Source: Lentisphaerota bacterium (lineage in GTDB: Bacteria; Verrucomicrobiota; Kiritimatiellia; UBA8416; VGWJ01). Taken from it: a DNA stretch of 59,725 nt. The position numbers and the translations under genes are program-made. Positions 56,787 to 59,725 of the stretch are shown one piece after another. Position 1 is the stretch's first letter. Each line of letters starts with the position of its first letter. The notes beneath the pieces are model-generated. The model worked only from the letters and a program-made list of their open reading frames with translations. It was not told the DNA's origin and made no database searches. Location: NCBI GenBank assembly GCA_016873635.1, contig VGWJ01000014.1, positions 1 to 59,725 on the forward strand, written 5' to 3'.

Positions 56787-59201
56787 TCAAGACCTTCGCC
56801 GCCGGAGGCGAGCGTCCGCGCGGCGCAGGGAGAGGCCCTGCGCGCCGCCCCGCTTGCGGCCCCGGAGGACCACGCGCCAGAGCCCGGGCCGGACTCGCGC
56901 GAGCGCGGCCTGCGCCATGCCGGTGAACCCGGCGAGCGTCCAGTTCCCGGCAGCGACGAAGAAAATGCCGCCGTTTGTGGCGCCGGCATCGGCAAGCTCG
57001 ACGTCGAGCGTCCGGCCGGTCGCGCGCACGGCGGCGAACTCCGCGGCGCCCATGGCGATGTGCAGGTCCGAGCCCACGATCAGCGGCCGGCCGGCCGGCC
57101 CCGGCGGGGTAAGCCGCAGCAGGCGCGATTCGCGCGGACCAAGCTTCCTGAACGTGTGGGCCGGCGTGATCAACCCCAAGTAGCGGCCGTCCCAGAACGA
57201 CCAGGCATGGAACCGCTCGCCGGGGCAGGCATCCGGCGGCAGGTCCAGCGCCAGATCCGCCGGTCTGCCCGCCGGGTTGTAGATCATCACGGCCATGTGC
57301 GCCCCCCACGGCCGGTCGCATCGCAGTCCGAACCGGCTGCACATGCGATCGGCGCCCGGGTGCAGCGGAACGCCATGCTCGCGGGCCGGCGGACAGAGGA
57401 TCTCGAACATCCGGAGCGTTTCCTCCGCCTCGTACTCGGGCTTGTACAAGTGATCCGACAGCATGGCCGTGCCGCCCAGCAGGCCCACGAAGCCGTGCCA
57501 GGTGCGCAGCTCCGCCGGCGTGATGTTCCAGATCGGGCGGGTGTAGGTCACGTCCGGGTCGTTGGCGTAGAGCACGCCGTTGAAAAACGCGGTGGCCGCC
57601 ACGGCCGGCACGCAGTCCCGGATACAGCAGGCGTGCGGCGCATCCCACAGCGCGCAGGAATCCGGTCCGATGCGCGAGGCGTCGGCCAGCCCCACGGTCG
57701 CGCGGTTGAATCCGGAGCAGGACAGCAGGTACGCGTCTTCGCCGATTTCCTCGCGGTACAGCCGGTAGAGATCGCGCAACGCCTGGAGGTGGGTCTTTTT
57801 CGGGTCATGCAGCCGCCCGGCCACGTGGTTGAAGTCGATCTTGAAGTAGCGGAATCCCTCCTGAACCATGCGGCGCACGATCCGTCGGAAAAAGGCCCGC
57901 ACGCCCGGATGCGTGGGGTCGAGCCAGTATGACGTGGGTCCCCAGTTGCCGGCGCTGCCGTTGAGTTTTCCGGCGGAGTCGCGCTGGAACCAGTCGGGAT
58001 GGATGTCCAGGAGCCGCCCGTCCTTCAGGTTCTCCTTCTCGCCGGCGTAGTTGAGGAACGTCACCTTCTCGTGCGCCACGAGCGGGCCCAGCCAGATACC
58101 CGGCGTTGCGCCGGCGCGGCGGATGGCATCCACCACCGGCTTCCAGCCGTCGGGGAACTTGTCGTTGCACTCCCAGTCGCCCGCCTGGCGCTGCCAGCCG
58201 TCGTCGATCTGGATGACCTGCATCGGCAGACGATCGCGCCGCGCCGCCACCGCGCCGGCCACGGACACGACGTGCCCGGCCGTGACGCTCGGCCCGCCGT
58301 CATACCAACTGCACCAGCCGGTGACCGGCCCGCGATGCGTGCGCGCCCCGAGCACGGCCGCCAGCCAGCGCGCGTAACCGGCGCCGGCTTCGGCGCACGG
58401 TTCGGCGAGAAAGAGCGCCGTTTCCGACAAGCGGGTCTCGCCCGGGTCCACGCGCACGTCGCACATTTCGCCCACGACTTCCAAGCGGCAGTCCGCGCCG
58501 TCCACGCGCCAGTCGAACTGCACGACGGATTCCGCGCCGGCCGCCCCCATGTACAAGCCGCGCGCGCCCCTGTCGGTGTAGAGCGTCGCCACGTTGGCAT
58601 GCCGGCGCCAGTGGCCGTCCGTCGCTTTCTCGTCCCGCGGCAAGTCGGCGGGAACCGGCATCCCGAAGCCCTCGTGCTCCCGCCGGATGCGCTCGTTCCG
58701 GCTCGACAGGACCTCGGCCAGCGATCCGCCGATGTGATCGATGCCGCCCAGATGCCAGGCGGCGGGATCGCCGTGAACGCCGAGCCGCGTGGCCGCGGAG
58801 TCGAGCAACGTGAACTCCGCAAGACGGAACGGCGCGTCGCCGCCGTTGCGGACGGCGGCCTGAAGCGTGAAACCGCGGCGTTCCAGCAGCATGCCGAAAT
58901 GCCATGTCAGCGCTACGCCGTCCTTCGGCTCCCAACACAGGCTGGAAACCTCAAGCGGCCCCAAGGGCGATTTCTTGCGGCACGCGGCCCGGGTCGCCCG
59001 GCCGCGCGGCCGCAGGACCTCGCGGCGTTCTTCCTTGCCGACCAGAATCCTGGCCGCGCATCCGCCGCCGCGGAAATCGAAATCGGCGGTTCGTATCCGC
59101 ACGGTCGCCGTCTCCGCCGAGAACGACATCACCGGCCCCCGAGACTTGCTCTTGCAGGGAGAGTTGCTGGCCGGTGACCGTTCGTTTTTCTTCGTCTGCA
59201 T
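56787..59201 (-). CDS. GH36-type alpha-glycosidase (alpha-galactosidase/raffinose-synthase-like)
   Basis: An 804-residue protein. ATG 59201 is used; a TTG at 59231 and an ATG at 59129 are alternatives. After a beta-sandwich N-terminal domain come clan GH-D motifs: MQVIQIDDGWQRQAGDWECN, GIWLGPLVA, and the nucleophile segment FRYFKIDFNHV (Asp456, matching KxDxN). ASRIGPDS about 70 residues later supplies the acid/base Asp region. It would cleave or transfer alpha-galactosyl-type residues. There is no signal peptide, so it is probably cytoplasmic. It is separated from the activator gene by a REP and about 75 nt. No transporter is adjacent. Confidence 0.85.
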   Translation of the reverse strand: MQTKKNERSPASNSPCKSKSRGPVMSFSAETATVRIRTADFDFRGGGCAARILVGKEERREVLRPRGRATRAACRKKSPLGPLEVSSLCWEPKDGVALTWHFGMLLERRGFTLQAAVRNGGDAPFRLAEFTLLDSAATRLGVHGDPAAWHLGGIDHIGGSLAEVLSSRNERIRREHEGFGMPVPADLPRDEKATDGHWRRHANVATLYTDRGARGLYMGAAGAESVVQFDWRVDGADCRLEVVGEMCDVRVDPGETRLSETALFLAEPCAEAGAGYARWLAAVLGARTHRGPVTGWCSWYDGGPSVTAGHVVSVAGAVAARRDRLPMQVIQIDDGWQRQAGDWECNDKFPDGWKPVVDAIRRAGATPGIWLGPLVAHEKVTFLNYAGEKENLKDGRLLDIHPDWFQRDSAGKLNGSAGNWGPTSYWLDPTHPGVRAFFRRIVRRMVQEGFRYFKIDFNHVAGRLHDPKKTHLQALRDLYRLYREEIGEDAYLLSCSGFNRATVGLADASRIGPDSCALWDAPHACCIRDCVPAVAATAFFNGVLYANDPDVTYTRPIWNITPAELRTWHGFVGLLGGTAMLSDHLYKPEYEAEETLRMFEILCPPAREHGVPLHPGADRMCSRFGLRCDRPWGAHMAVMIYNPAGRPADLALDLPPDACPGERFHAWSFWDGRYLGLITPAHTFRKLGPRESRLLRLTPPGPAGRPLIVGSDLHIAMGAAEFAAVRATGRTLDVELADAGATNGGIFFVAAGNWTLAGFTGMAQAALARVRPGLWRVVLRGRKRGGAQGLSLRRADARLRRRRS

Positions 59202-59353
59202 CGCCACACCCCGCCTTTCCTCCGTACGCAACCGCGATCCGACCTCTGGGACTGACCGCGGGCCAAGCTACTGCAAGCGCCGCCCGTCCGACAGCGGGAA
59301 ATCACCTGTCCGCAGCCGCGATGGATCGAGGGGGAGGGTTTTCTGCACCTTTT

Positions 59354-59460
59354 CACCAAGTACACTGGGTGAGCAAGGACGAGGGCCAGACCTGGAAACG
59401 CCGGCGCGAAGTGACCCGCGGCAGCGAGATGAACCACAACTACGTTCGGCGGCCGGTCAA
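59354..59460 (+). pseudogene. Fragment of a BNR/Asp-box (sialidase-like) protein, cut by a REP
   Basis: Thirty-six codons begin HQVHWVSKDEGQTWKR and end MNHNYVRRPVN. SKDEGQTWK is an Asp-box (SxDxGxTW), and NHNYVRRPVN resembles the conserved core of BNR_4-type proteins, which continues NAHPDFYAFWADG. Here the frame meets the REP at 59461 immediately after RRPVN. No start codon or upstream coding sequence belongs to it. Confidence 0.6.
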
Positions 59461-59508
59461 CCTAGAAAGAGCAGTTCGGTCCCGCTGCGCGTGCCCGAAC
59501 TGTTCTTG
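59461..59508 (+). repeat. REP-like palindrome
   Basis: CCTAGAAAGAGCAGTTC, a 19-nt GC-rich inner palindrome-like core, GAACTGTTCTTG. The outer arms are identical to those at 27297-27344 while the core differs. Confidence 0.85.
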
Positions 59509-59525
59509 TTTTGGCTGCCGGACAC

Positions 59526-59720
59526 CTACGCGGTGAGCAGCAGCAGCGTTTGAGACCCCTCCATAACCGGGTGGAGGGGCTTTCCCCTCAGCCAAACCCG
59601 GAAAGCCACCGACAGAATGATGGCCCAGATCGCCTCTGGGCTCAACTGCTCCGCAATCGCCTTCAAGCGGTTGAAGAACGCGCCGATCCGGCTCAGAACC
59701 ATCTGCACTTTGTCGGCCAT
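59526..59720 (-). CDS. Small hypothetical protein, doubtful
   Basis: A 64-residue frame starting MADKVQMVLSRIGAFFNRL with a hydrophobic run (IWAIILSVAFRVWL). It has no recognised family or clear ribosome-binding site inside the window, and its 3' end is formed by the hairpin at 59556-59579. It could be a gene fragment or a chance frame. Confidence 0.3.
   Translation of the reverse strand: MADKVQMVLSRIGAFFNRLKAIAEQLSPEAIWAIILSVAFRVWLRGKPLHPVMEGSQTLLLLTA
59556..59583 (+). terminator. Terminator-like hairpin
   Basis: CCCCTCC (59556-59562), a 10-nt loop and GGAGGGG (59573-59579), followed by CTTTCCCC. It comes 3 nt after a plus-strand TGA (59551-59553) that ends a short frame reading LFWLPDTYAVSSSSV, possibly another gene remnant. 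Confidence 0.45.
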
Positions 59721-59725
59721 CGCGT

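Larger units (their letters stand above)
59202..59525. other. Gene-poor interval with gene debris
   Basis: Upstream of the GH36-type gene this 324-nt stretch contains no intact gene. Positions 59202-59350 show nothing I recognise apart from the leader of the glycosidase gene. An Asp-box protein fragment (59354-59460) and a REP (59461-59508) fill the rest. Confidence 0.55.

Overview
The window is a dense, GC-rich bacterial chromosome segment of 59.7 kb. Several features point to the PVC superphylum (Lentisphaerota/Kiritimatiellota-like): very large secreted multidomain proteins, an ExbB/ExbD locus with an alpha/alpha-toroid protein, an OPT-like transporter, many glycosidase-type genes, LPS-type glycosyltransferases of a diderm cell, a sigma-54 activator, and abundant small intergenic repeats. 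No rRNA or tRNA gene was recognised, so this placement is an inference. No phage, IS transposase or CRISPR array was seen.

Layout. (1) 1-11.0 kb, plus strand: the tail of an upstream membrane protein gene; a giant FtsX-type permease with a degenerate M28-like domain; an OPT-family transporter; a small FtsX permease; two LolD/MacB-type ATPases; and a PqqD-like protein. Four of the gene junctions carry facing arrays of a 7-nt repeat. (2) 11.0-18.1 kb, minus strand: a probable six-cistron operon with a GH94-like enzyme, a Gfo/Idh/MocA oxidoreductase, an FGE-fold lipoprotein, a tiny membrane protein broken by an in-frame TGA, a PIG-L deacetylase and a NagB-like deaminase. (3) 18.3-21.1 kb: a beta-barrel-like outer-membrane protein and, convergent to it, acetyl-CoA synthetase. 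(4) 21.2-27.1 kb, plus strand: a tightly overlapped envelope-polysaccharide cluster with a glycosidase-like/LPS-kinase fusion, GT4, GT39-like and GT2 enzymes. (5) 27.1-37.4 kb, minus strand: a REP-truncated glycosidase remnant, two tandem secreted paralogues, and a 2255-residue secreted multidomain protein. (6) 37.4-48.8 kb, minus strand: two long TPR proteins (one carrying secretin-N/STN-like modules), ExbB with a secreted N-terminal domain, ExbD, and a TonB-like anchored protein whose C-terminus is an alpha/alpha toroid. (7) 49.0-56.7 kb: a minus-strand operon of methyltransferase, radical SAM/SPASM, DUF2339-like and DUF3999-like proteins, divergent from a sigma-54 activator. A near-consensus -24/-12 promoter and a palindromic site lie between them. 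(8) 56.7-59.7 kb: a GH36-type glycosidase, then gene debris (an Asp-box fragment) cut by a REP element.

Two systems look most novel. One is the proton-channel locus in (6), which resembles a Ton/Tol machine with unfamiliar effector proteins. The other is the sigma-54-switched operon in (7). The paired heptad arrays and the REP family, which sit on stop codons and at truncation points of genes, are the main non-coding signals.
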